DNA from: Deinococcus sp.
Lineage (GTDB): Bacteria > Deinococcota > Deinococci > Deinococcales > Deinococcaceae
DNA length: 7,184 nt
Reading direction: 5' to 3'
Assembly: GCA_028287665.1 (NCBI GenBank)
Contig: JAQBPF010000068.1
Location: 1-7,184 of the forward strand
The notes beneath the pieces are model-generated. The model saw only the letters and a program-made list of their open reading frames with translations. It was not told the DNA's origin and did no database searches. Shown piece by piece: positions 1 through 6,401 of the stretch (within the stretch, counting starts at the first letter, position 1; each line of letters opens with the position of its first letter). Position numbers and translations under genes: made by a program.

Positions 1-895
1 GACCGTGACGCGCCCAGCGGTCAGTACGCCCGTATCGGTATCGGCGGCGGCAGTCAGGTGGGTCGTGCCGGTGGGGTAGGTCACGCGGATGTCTTGTCCA
101 GTGCCATAAGCACTGAATTTGAAGGCGGTATTGGCGGGGACGTTATCACCAAAGCTGAGTCTGCCGAGATTAACGTTGCCGGTATTGGTGGTGGCGATGC
201 AGTACTCCAATACTTCGCCGGGCTTGCCCGTGCCCGTCACTCCAACCGGGCCATTGGCCGTGATGTTCTGGACACTTTTGACCACAGTGGCTTTCGGACT
301 GGGCGTGAAGCAACCCAGGATCGTCTTGACGCTGAAGGAGTAATCGTCGCTCGCCTCGACAGTGGGGCTGCTGGATTTGAAGATGACTTTTGCGCTGGTG
401 ATGCTGGTCACACTGGCGGGCAACTGCACCCAGATGTTGGTCGCGGTCAGGCGGTTCAGTTGCAGGCTGGTCGTGGTGGTGCCACCAATCAACTTGGCTC
501 CGTTTTGAGCCGTGACGCTGGCCTGTCCGCTGTAGCCTGCTTCGGTCAGGAAGGTGGCGTACACGGTGCCGTTGACCACCAGTTGCAGGGTGCTGGGCAG
601 GCTGGCAGCGTTATTAAGTTCGTAGCCATTGTTGAAGAAATAGCTGCCGTCCACAATGAAGCCGCTGCCAAGAGCCGTGGTCGGCGCAGTGTAGGAAGCT
701 GCGTTCGCAATCAGGGTACCGGGGTACTCGGTGGTCACTTTGTCGAGGTTGGCATAGCCTTCAAGAGAGGTCTGCAACAGATTGACGGGCGTGCCCGTGG
801 GGCAGGTCGCAGGTGGCAGCGGTGGTGCCAACGGCGGAGGCGGTATCCAAAGCGAGGGCTGCCAATACGGAAACAAACGACCAAGACTTCTTCAT
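1..895 (-). CDS. Exported DUF11-domain protein, 3' end beyond window, frameshifted near its signal peptide
   Basis: The 5' part of a secreted surface-type protein. The start is ATG at 895, preceded by AGGAGGA at 899-905. The first 21 codons give a classic signal peptide: MKKSW, then a hydrophobic stretch, ending in TASA (an A-x-A cleavage site). That frame stops at a TGA at 761-763. The convincing mature sequence lies in the +1 frame: a short proline-rich linker (LAPPLPPATCP), a beta-rich domain of about 150 residues, then a DUF11-like repeat with the hallmark GKPGEVLEYCIATTNTGN followed by a FGDNVPANT segment. This frame stays open to the left edge, about 277 codons. The two frames join at about 829-838 if one base is extra or two are missing. 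DUF11 domains are beta-sandwich modules of cell-surface proteins; the exact role here is unknown. The break could be a sequencing error, a true inactivating mutation or phase variation. The gene lies 96 bases downstream of another exported-protein gene, with no clear terminator between them. Confidence 0.82.
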
Positions 896-898
896 GTG

Positions 899-905
899 TC
901 CTCCT
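899..905 (-). promoter_or_regulatory. Ribosome binding site of the DUF11 gene
   Basis: AGGAGGA read on the minus strand, three bases before ATG at 895. This strong site fixes the start in the signal-peptide frame. It therefore shows that the mature-protein frame, which is shifted by one base, does not have its own start nearby. Confidence 0.75.
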
Positions 906-991
906 GTTGCTTACTCTTACAACGTGAATTCAACCAATTTCTGGCAATGCAAATGAATTGCTAGATAAAAAACTGCTCAACAACTGGGGTC

Positions 992-1522
992 TTACTTGAC
1001 TTTGACGCGGAAGCTGAGCTTCAACGATTCGTCCTTCTTCAGGGTGACGAGGGTCCAGCGCACGTTGGTGTAGGTGTTGATCGGGGCCGCAACCTGCTTG
1101 GTCACGGTTTTGCCGTTCTCAGTCAGGGTGACTGCACGGGTCGGCGTGGCTGCATAGGTTTTGCCGCCGTCAATGGAATACAGCAGCTTCCAGCGGTCGG
1201 TGCTGGGCGTGGCCTGCCCACTGAACTCCGTGCCTTTGGGCACAGGAATGCCCACAGACACCTGATTCAGGGCCTTGCCACTCACATTGGTCACCGTGAC
1301 TTCTTCCCGCAGAATGTCGGCAGGCAGGACCGTTTTGGGGCTCAGAACCACTTGCTCCACGGTCTTGCCTTCTACGGTGGTGGTCTTGATCAGGTCCTGT
1401 GCCAGCACGAACTTGATGGACTTGCTGACCGCAGCAGAGGCGGCGGCGGGAGTGGTCTGTGCGGCTGCCATGACCGTCAGGCCAAGCAACAGAGTGGACG
1501 TAAGAACTGGGATGCGTTTCAA
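992..1522 (-). CDS. Small exported protein with a DUF11-like beta-sandwich, TTG start
   Basis: A 176-residue protein of unknown specific role. Residues 1-21 form a signal peptide (MKR, a hydrophobic core LTSTLLLGLTVM, then AAA before Q22), so the protein is probably exported. After an Ala/Thr-rich linker, residues about 35-176 form one beta-rich domain. EEVTVTNVSGKALNQVSVGIPVPKGTEF and the ending TNVRWTLVTLKKDESLKLSFRVKVK have the pattern of DUF11-like domains: a 'conserved N-G' strand, a P-x-P-x-G-T turn, and a final W-T-L...SF-x-V-K strand. It has no cysteine and no catalytic motif. The start is TTG, chosen because AGGAGGA at 1530-1536 sits seven bases upstream and no in-frame ATG fits the signal peptide better. 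A hairpin with a T-tract lies just upstream of the ribosome site (see 1545-1588). The next gene downstream is another DUF11-type exported protein, which suggests a shared envelope role. This is inference from context and fold. Confidence 0.86.
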   Translation of the reverse strand: MKRIPVLTSTLLLGLTVMAAAQTTPAAASAAVSKSIKFVLAQDLIKTTTVEGKTVEQVVLSPKTVLPADILREEVTVTNVSGKALNQVSVGIPVPKGTEFSGQATPSTDRWKLLYSIDGGKTYAATPTRAVTLTENGKTVTKQVAAPINTYTNVRWTLVTLKKDESLKLSFRVKVK

Positions 1523-1529
1523 GATGGAG

Positions 1530-1536
1530 TCCTCCT
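1530..1536 (-). promoter_or_regulatory. Ribosome binding site selecting the TTG start at 1522
   Basis: AGGAGGA on the minus strand, seven bases before TTG. It is the strongest argument for the non-ATG start of the small exported protein. Confidence 0.75.
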
Positions 1537-1544
1537 AGCGAGAC

Positions 1545-1588
1545 AAAAAAGACCGACAATTGTGGAAAATTCCACAGTTCTGTCGGTC
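1545..1588 (-). terminator. Two-part hairpin with T-tract upstream of the small exported gene
   Basis: Read on the minus strand: GACCGACA (1588-1581), a small internal loop, TGTGGAA (1576-1570), loop TT, TTCCACA (1567-1561), a two-base bulge, TGTCGGTC (1558-1551), then six T (1550-1545). The outer stem is 8 bp and the inner stem 7 bp, both perfect, and the T-tract follows at once. This is the form of a Rho-independent terminator. It lies about 250 bases downstream of the carA stop, so it may end the carA transcript. However, only 8 bases separate it from the ribosome site of the next gene. Any promoter of that gene therefore has to lie upstream of the hairpin or overlap it, which makes an attenuator possible. 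Confidence 0.72.
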
Positions 1589-1838
1589 GCGCCACTCGCT
1601 CCACACCTGACAGGCGCCCGTATAGGCCAGGTGGTTCATCGCTCCGGAACAGCTAATTTCATGTCGGAAACTTCACAAACTGCCGATAAAGATGGCTGCT
1701 TGTTTCTGACACCCTTGTCACAAGTTGAACAAGGCGTTGGACTTGATGAGTTTCTCTTGAGCGCGAAATGAGTTCGGCGCAAATATGAAAAACTTCACTC
1801 TCCAACTGCTAGCATCATCCCGGCCATGAGATGGATTG

Positions 1839-3038
1839 TCAAACCCCCAAACGGCCTGTAGACGCCTTGGCAGTGGGGGTGCCAGTGCCCCCATCAAACA
1901 GGTCGATTTCTTCTATAAACCTGTTGAAAAGGTAGCGGCTGTCGTGTGGGCCAGGGCTGGCTTCGGGGTGGTACTGCACCGAAAACACCGGATAACGGGT
2001 GTGCGCCATGCCTTCCAGCGTGCCGTCGTTCAGGTTGACGTGTGTGGCGACAAAGGCTCCGTTGGGAATGGATTCGAGGTCCACCGCATAGCCGTGATTC
2101 TGGGACGTGATCTCTACATTTCCGGTCAACAGGTTTTTGACCGGCTGATTGCCGCCCCGGTGACCAAACTTCATCTTGAAGGTTTTGCCGCCCGCCGCGA
2201 GGCCCAGGATCTGATGTCCCAGGCAGATGCCGAAGGTGGGCAGCAGCCCCATCAATTCCCAGGCCGCTTTGTGGGCGTATTCCAGAGGGGCGGGATCGCC
2301 GGGGCCGTTGCTGAGAAACAGGCCGTGCGGTTGCAGCGCCATGATCTGCGCCGGGGTGGTGTGGGCCGGAACCACGATGGGTTCGATGCCCACCTCGGCC
2401 AGCCGCTCGATGATGGTGTGTTTGATGCCGAAATCCATCAGCACCACCCGTTTGCCGCTGCGGAGCGTGGGGAAGGCATAGGGCAGCGCGGTGGTGACCT
2501 CACGGGTCATGTCGAAGCCGTCGATGTCCTGGTGGCCCTGAGCGCGGCGCACATAGACCTGCTCCTCGGCGGGCGTAAATTCGCCGTAAGAGTCTTCGGG
2601 GTGGGTGTAGGAGCGGTGGGCGATCACGCCCTTGACCACGCCGCCCGAACGGAGCCGCCGCACCAGCGCCCGCGTATCGATGCCCTGAATGGACACGACG
2701 CCGTACTGCTGCATAAACGCCTCCAGCGACTGCTGGGCGCGGTGGTTGCTGTAGGTGCCCGAAAACTCGCGGGAAATAAAGCCGCGTACATACGGCTTGT
2801 TGGATTCCATGTCGTAGATCGCGACGCCGTAGTTGCCCACATGCGGATAGGTAATGGTCACGATTTGCCCGTTGTAGCTGGGGTCGGTCATGATTTCCTG
2901 ATAGCCGGTCATCGAGGTGTTGAACACCACTTCGCCCACCGTTTCGCCCCGGTGTCCGTAGGCGTACCCCCGGTAAACCGTGCCGTCTTCAAGGGCCAAA
3001 ATCGCCCGTTCCTTTTTCAACATGCTGATTAAACTCAT
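1839..3038 (-). CDS. carA: Carbamoyl-phosphate synthase small (glutaminase) subunit
   Basis: CarA hydrolyses glutamine and passes ammonia to the large subunit CarB, which makes carbamoyl phosphate for both arginine and pyrimidine synthesis in the cytoplasm. The 399 residues are close to the family's usual length (about 360-390). Residues 10-145 are the CPSase small-chain N-terminal domain ([22 protein letters not shown], RxFSxxxSNHRA-like, [12 protein letters not shown]). Residues about 197-380 are a class I glutamine amidotransferase domain with LSNGPGDP at 242-249, the nucleophile Cys272 in [17 protein letters not shown] at 311-319, and His357/Glu359 in [10 protein letters not shown]. All catalytic residues are present. 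The last 17 residues or so are a low-complexity tail. ATG at 3038 has GGAGGAGG at 3045-3052, six bases away. A TATGAT at 3092-3097 could be a -10 box, but no good -35 is visible. carB is not adjacent in this window. The upstream hairpin at 3172-3215 could regulate it. Confidence 0.98.
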   Translation of the reverse strand: MSLISMLKKERAILALEDGTVYRGYAYGHRGETVGEVVFNTSMTGYQEIMTDPSYNGQIVTITYPHVGNYGVAIYDMESNKPYVRGFISREFSGTYSNHRAQQSLEAFMQQYGVVSIQGIDTRALVRRLRSGGVVKGVIAHRSYTHPEDSYGEFTPAEEQVYVRRAQGHQDIDGFDMTREVTTALPYAFPTLRSGKRVVLMDFGIKHTIIERLAEVGIEPIVVPAHTTPAQIMALQPHGLFLSNGPGDPAPLEYAHKAAWELMGLLPTFGICLGHQILGLAAGGKTFKMKFGHRGGNQPVKNLLTGNVEITSQNHGYAVDLESIPNGAFVATHVNLNDGTLEGMAHTRYPVFSVQYHPEASPGPHDSRYLFNRFIEEIDLFDGGTGTPTAKASTGRLGV

Positions 3039-3171
3039 GCTTGGCCTCCTCCATTCGCGCCTCTCCGGACGCAGTTCATGGCGCGTGTTGCATCATAGCG
3101 GGCATCCGAGTGGGCGATACCCGCAAGAGGCACAACTCCGCGCCTGAAGATGTTGTATTCATACATTTCAG

Positions 3172-3215
3172 AAAAGAGGCCGTCCGACCAAAACGCAGTC
3201 AGGACAGCCTCTTTT
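3172..3215 (-). terminator. Nearly symmetrical hairpin between the 579-residue protein gene and carA
   Basis: AAAAGAGGC (3172-3180) pairs perfectly with GCCTCTTTT (3207-3215). After one mismatch, GTCC (3182-3185) pairs with GGAC (3202-3205), leaving a 16-base loop. Because the arms end in A4 and T4, it can act as a terminator on either strand. On the minus strand it would be a second stop behind the terminator at 3264-3291. If a promoter lies further upstream, it would be a leader hairpin of carA. It is assigned to the minus strand because all neighbouring genes read that way. Confidence 0.55.
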
Positions 3216-3263
3216 GCTTGCCGCGCCTATTGCTGAGGCGTATTTTAATGCATCTAAAATGAA

Positions 3264-3291
3264 TAAGAAAGCCGGAGTCGTTTAGTCCGGC
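3264..3291 (-). terminator. Intrinsic terminator of the 579-residue secreted protein gene
   Basis: On the minus strand GCCGGA (3291-3286) and TCCGGC (3276-3271) form a 6-bp GC-rich stem with a 9-base loop, followed by TTTCTTATT (3270-3262). It begins 22 bases after the TAA stop at 3314-3316. A third copy of GCCGGA on the plus strand at 3305-3310, still in the same intergenic gap, could pair with 3286-3291 instead. Confidence 0.7.
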
Positions 3292-3313
3292 AGTCATGCT
3301 GAGCGCCGGAAGC

Positions 3314-5053
3314 TTACCAGCTGAAGTTCACGTTGGACTTGCTGACGATCAGGTTGCCACTGACACTGCTCTGAGCAGTCATGCCGTCGTAGCGGTTGAT
3401 CAGGTCGGTCAGAACCGTTCCGACCGGCTCGAACATGCCCGCCATCGCCTCGTTCACCGTCTTCTTCTCTTCCAGTTCTTCCTCGGTCATGCCTGCGGCG
3501 TCGGGGTCGGCCATGCCTGCGTTAGAGAGGGCGTTGGCGAACACGCCCATGACCTGTTCCTCGGTCACGTCGGCGGGGTTGCGGGCGTACTGCCAGCCTG
3601 CCGAACCTTGCACCTTCAGATCGGCAGCCTTGAAATCGGTGTCTTCGGCCAGCACGGGGGCCTCTTCGGCCATCGCTGCATCCAACGCCTGTTGACTGAG
3701 GGCCGTGATGAGGTAGCCGTCACGGAAGCTATAGACCATCTTCAGGCCGCCGATCAGGTCGGTCAGCTTGTCCACGCTGCCGAGCGCGGCGGCCAATGCG
3801 CCAGCCTGCGCCCCACTGGAAAACTCGCCCATGCCCTCCATATCGGGCAAGTCACTCATATCCGTGTTCTTGACCAGATCACCGAGGCTTTCGGCCAGGC
3901 CCGCAATTGCGGTATTCACGGCCTCTGCATATTCAGGCATGTGGGCTTCGGCGGCGCTCTGATCGATCACGCGCTGATAGGTCACGCTGTAATCCAGGGC
4001 ACTGAGAGGATTGGCGGCGTCGAATCCGGCGGCCTGTGCGCCGTCCAGCGCAACCTGGGCGCACTCGCTCCCGAGGTACTTCGCCGAGCGCTCCAGGTGG
4101 CTGGCCAGTTGGCTGTCGGTCAGGAAGCCCACCGGGTCAAGCAGATCGATCCGGGTGATCCAGCGGGCGGCATAGGCGTTGCTTTCCGGGGCGCAGGCGG
4201 TGGCCGCCACTGTCTCGACATCGGCAGGAATAATGTTCTGCACGGCAAAGTTGGTGGTGCTGGTCAGCATCCGGGTCAGCGGTTTATCTTTGCCTTCCAG
4301 ATTGACCGCGTGCGCCGATTGCCCGGTCAGGCCCGCTGCCGTGGTGGTCAACCCGGCTGAATACTGGCCCAGCGTGTCTACAGCGTCCACGATGGGCGAG
4401 AGCAGGCGCGGCAGGAAGAAACGGGAGAACTGACTGCGGGCGACCTTGGCGGCGGCTGAAAAGTTGACGAAGAAAGACAACTCCTGCTCGCCTTTCGCGG
4501 CGGTTGGTGCGCTGTAGGCGGCAGAATTCAGCAGGCGCGGGGCGGTGCTTCCGCTGAGGCGACCCAGGTAATTCATCAGCAGGGTTTTGTTGGTGGACAT
4601 ATACACGAGGCCCAGAGACTGCCCCACGAACAGGCGGCCCTGACGCGAAAAGGAATACAGGCCGACCTTCGCACCGGGCTTGTCGGGCAGCATCCCGCTC
4701 AGCATCTCATTGGACATCTCATCGGTGCGCGACGCCGCCAAAACATGCAGATCGAACGGCTTGCCAGGTGCGCCGACGGTAAATACGCCCAGTGCGCCTT
4801 CCTTGCCCAGCGAACCTTTCAGCAACTGCTGAACTCCAGCGAGGGTCTGGCCCATGTCGGCCATCTCAGAATCCTCACCCATACTCTCGGCCACCTGACC
4901 CACCAATCCGAACAGACGGTCAATGGCCCCACCTGCATTCTTGCTTTCCAGCGTGATCAGCGCACCAGCGGGCATATTCTGGGCAAGAGTGGCGGCCTGT
5001 GCGCCGGAACCGATGGCGGCCAGAAGCAACGTGAGCGAAAGCATTTTCTTCAT
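3314..5053 (-). CDS. Exported protein of unknown function, 579 residues
   Basis: I do not recognise the family with certainty; it loosely resembles large secreted DUF3352-like proteins. Residues 1-20 form a clear signal peptide (MKKM, hydrophobic core, GAQA cleavage before A21), so the product is probably periplasmic or attached to the envelope. There is no further obvious membrane segment. The mature part is rich in Ala, Leu, Ser and Met, with acidic Met-containing stretches at about 58-68 and 398-410 and a charged helix at about 522-538 (TEEELEEKK). Only two cysteines are present (Cys287, Cys331), which could form a disulfide. It ends in alternating strand-like residues with a terminal Trp (SNVNFSW). 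No catalytic motif is visible. ATG at 5053 lacks a convincing ribosome site, but TAAGAT lies six bases upstream, which fits a leaderless mRNA. It is followed by a terminator at 3264-3291 and is probably transcribed alone. It stands between alkD-like and carA genes, with no evident functional link. Confidence 0.9.
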   Translation of the reverse strand: MKKMLSLTLLLAAIGSGAQAATLAQNMPAGALITLESKNAGGAIDRLFGLVGQVAESMGEDSEMADMGQTLAGVQQLLKGSLGKEGALGVFTVGAPGKPFDLHVLAASRTDEMSNEMLSGMLPDKPGAKVGLYSFSRQGRLFVGQSLGLVYMSTNKTLLMNYLGRLSGSTAPRLLNSAAYSAPTAAKGEQELSFFVNFSAAAKVARSQFSRFFLPRLLSPIVDAVDTLGQYSAGLTTTAAGLTGQSAHAVNLEGKDKPLTRMLTSTTNFAVQNIIPADVETVAATACAPESNAYAARWITRIDLLDPVGFLTDSQLASHLERSAKYLGSECAQVALDGAQAAGFDAANPLSALDYSVTYQRVIDQSAAEAHMPEYAEAVNTAIAGLAESLGDLVKNTDMSDLPDMEGMGEFSSGAQAGALAAALGSVDKLTDLIGGLKMVYSFRDGYLITALSQQALDAAMAEEAPVLAEDTDFKAADLKVQGSAGWQYARNPADVTEEQVMGVFANALSNAGMADPDAAGMTEEELEEKKTVNEAMAGMFEPVGTVLTDLINRYDGMTAQSSVSGNLIVSKSNVNFSW

Positions 5054-5059
5054 GAGTGC

Positions 5060-5065
5060 ATCTTA
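5060..5065 (-). promoter_or_regulatory. Possible -10 box for a leaderless transcript
   Basis: TAAGAT on the minus strand ends six bases before the ATG at 5053, so transcription would begin at or next to the start codon. Leaderless mRNAs with a TANNNT box just upstream of the start are common in Deinococcus. No ribosome site is present for this gene. A good -35 box is not seen; an inverted repeat (GGCCA at 5078-5082, TGGCC at 5097-5101) adjoins the place where it should be and could be an operator. Confidence 0.42.
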
Positions 5066-5117
5066 GCGGGGAGGCAGGGCCAGTGGAGGCGCACATTGGC
5101 CTGGTGCACTCTTCCTC

Positions 5118-5786
5118 TCAGGTCAGATGCTTGAGAGCTTCCCGCCGGGCGAGCCCGGTCAGGCCCAATGTTTCGGCTGCCGCCAGCACCCACACCGGAT
5201 CAGTTTTCGCGTATTCACGCAACGCCCAGCCGATGGCCTTCTGAATAAAGAACTCGCGCTCGTGCTGCACGGCCCGGATGGTGTCCAGCAGCAGGTCTTG
5301 ATCGGTGGTGCGTTTGGCCTTGAGTTGCGCCAACACAGCCGCCCGCCTCGTCCAGAGATGGGGGCTGACCCGCCACAGTTCCACCCGCTCGCGCCGTTGC
5401 TCCGCGTTTGCAAAAGCCCCAGCCAGCAGCGGTGACAGCGAATCCAGCACATCCCAACGATCGGCAGCAGGCAACAGGCCTTCCAAAAACGGCAGATCGG
5501 CGGGGCGGGGGCGACTGGCGGCCAACACGTCAAGCGCCGTGTACCGTTCTTCCCGAAACTGGCCTGCCCACAAGTCCAGCGCGGCGGCAAAGCGCACAGC
5601 CCGGTCAGGCTCCAGCTTCAGCGCCGCCCGCACCACCTCGCGCCGCGCCGGAGTTTGCACGCCCAGAAACGGCTGAATGCCCTTCATATAGGCAAACATG
5701 CCCGCAGCAAGGACAGGATTCGCCCGGTTATGCAACTCCTGGCGAATCCGCTGTGCCACCCTGCTTTGAGCCAGAGCTTCCGTCAA
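5118..5786 (-). CDS. AlkD-type DNA alkylation repair glycosylase
   Basis: AlkD enzymes are all-helical HEAT-like repeat proteins that remove N3- and N7-alkylated purines from DNA. From the TTG at 5786 the protein is 222 residues, normal for the family. Visible landmarks: AYMKGIQPFLGV at 32-43, the active-site segment RWDVLDS (Trp111, Asp115) matching Trp109/Asp113 of Bacillus cereus AlkD, LWTRRAAVL with Arg148, and FFIQKAIGWALREYAKTDP with Trp187. The key residues are therefore kept. The reading frame extends to another TTG at 5819. The TTG at 5786 is preferred because it overlaps the stop of the upstream gene as TTGA, a coupling arrangement, and because the extra 11 residues are not family-like. 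There is no ATG or clear ribosome site, so translation probably depends on coupling to the upstream NAGS-like gene. The catalytic assignment is from known family structure. Confidence 0.92.
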   Translation of the reverse strand: MTEALAQSRVAQRIRQELHNRANPVLAAGMFAYMKGIQPFLGVQTPARREVVRAALKLEPDRAVRFAAALDLWAGQFREERYTALDVLAASRPRPADLPFLEGLLPAADRWDVLDSLSPLLAGAFANAEQRRERVELWRVSPHLWTRRAAVLAQLKAKRTTDQDLLLDTIRAVQHEREFFIQKAIGWALREYAKTDPVWVLAAAETLGLTGLARREALKHLT

Positions 5787-6310
5787 CTTAATTCTCTGAA
5801 CATCGCAATCTCGTTGCAATTTTCAAAGAAGGCGCAGCGTTGGCATTCGCTCCAGACTTTGGGGTGCAGATTGGTCTTGTCTATCCGCACGAAGCCGCAC
5901 TTTTCGAAGAATCCCTGCTGATAGGTCCAGGCAAACAGCGCAGGCAACGCGATTTCACGCGCCTCCCGCTCGCAGGCTTCCACCAGTTTTTTGCCCAGCC
6001 CGCGCCCCTGCATGGCCGGGTGAATGGCGAGGCCGCGCACTTCGGCCAAGTCGGGGGCCAGCATGTGCAGGCCGCACACCCCAGCCAAGCCGCCGGGGTG
6101 GCCCGCGTGTGGTTCGGCCAAATACAGGTGAAAATCCCGGATGGTTTCGGCCAGCAAAGCCCGCGAGCGCACCAACATCAGCCCCCGCGCCGCCCAGTAG
6201 CCGATCAGTTCATGAATGGCTTCTATGTCGCTGAGGCGGGCCTTGCGGGTGCTGAGGGGCGCGTCGGGGTGGAGGTCAGGAACGGCGATGGAGTCGAGAG
6301 AAAGGGTCAT
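5783..6310 (-). CDS. GNAT acetyltransferase resembling single-domain N-acetylglutamate synthase
   Basis: A 175-residue GNAT-fold protein. Residues about 21-170 contain RKARLSDIEAIHELI, a central CGLHMLAPDLAEVRGLAIHP (79-98), the acetyl-CoA pyrophosphate loop QGRGLG (101-106), YQQGFFEKCGF (130-140), and a C-terminal signature DKTNLHPKVWSECQRCAFFENCNEIAM (144-170). That tail, with LxxKVWxxCxxC and CNEIAM, is typical of short N-acetylglutamate synthase-like proteins, which make N-acetylglutamate from acetyl-CoA and glutamate as the first step of arginine synthesis. A role in arginine synthesis would fit the nearby carA, but the substrate cannot be proved from sequence. Cys156, Cys159 and Cys165 in the tail might bind a metal. 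The start is ATG at 6310 with a G-rich site upstream (GGGGG). Its stop overlaps the start of the AlkD-type gene. Another GNAT gene lies 91 bases upstream. Confidence 0.92.
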   Translation of the reverse strand: MTLSLDSIAVPDLHPDAPLSTRKARLSDIEAIHELIGYWAARGLMLVRSRALLAETIRDFHLYLAEPHAGHPGGLAGVCGLHMLAPDLAEVRGLAIHPAMQGRGLGKKLVEACEREAREIALPALFAWTYQQGFFEKCGFVRIDKTNLHPKVWSECQRCAFFENCNEIAMFRELS

Positions 6311-6331
6311 TGAAGGCCCCCAAGACTAGAC

Positions 6332-6400
6332 CGTGGAATGTGTATCGTGGAAAAAGATTTGGTGTTGACTCCAATCCACGATCCACCCTCTACATTCCTA
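6332..6400. repeat. Imperfect inverted repeat between the two acetyltransferase genes
   Basis: GGAATGT (6335-6341) is complementary to ACATTCC (6392-6398), and ATCGTGGA (6344-6351) to TCCACGAT (6375-6382). The spacer between the inner arms is 23 bases, and the two pairs are separated by an asymmetric 2/9-base bulge. It lies wholly in the 91-base gap before the NAGS-like gene. It could be an mRNA hairpin in the leader or an operator. It lacks a T-tract at its end, so it is not a standard terminator. Confidence 0.55.
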
Positions 6401-6401
6401 C

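Larger units (their letters stand above)
1523..1838. other. 316-base intergenic region between carA and the small exported gene
   Basis: No convincing gene on either strand; plus-strand open frames here are extensions of antisense frames over the neighbouring genes. The region has lower GC than its surroundings. It contains the hairpin at 1545-1588, and near 1714-1724 a short palindrome (CTTGTCACAAG) that could be an operator core. I find no terminator directly after the carA stop and no promoter with good -35 and -10 boxes, although a promoter for the exported-protein gene is expected here. Confidence 0.6.

Noticed and set aside
58..927. 289-codon open frame on the plus strand
   Set aside because: It is antisense to the DUF11 gene, has no ribosome site and low-complexity Gly/Arg-rich content.
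1836..3032. 398-codon open frame on the plus strand
   Set aside because: It is exactly antisense to carA, whose protein is certain. Its residues are His/Val/Gly-rich and family-free, an effect of codon bias in GC-rich DNA.
4180..4200. Any CRISPR, tRNA, insertion sequence or phage-type defence gene
   Set aside because: I read both strands for regular repeats, cloverleaf-like segments, transposase motifs and terminal repeats and found none in the window; the position given is only a placeholder.
3296..4360. 354-codon open frame on the plus strand
   Set aside because: It is antisense to the 579-residue exported protein, which has a signal peptide and its own terminator.
5787..5819. Longer form of the AlkD-type protein from TTG at 5819
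   Set aside because: No ribosome site; the extra residues lie wholly inside the NAGS-like gene and do not resemble the family, whereas TTG 5786 overlaps its stop.
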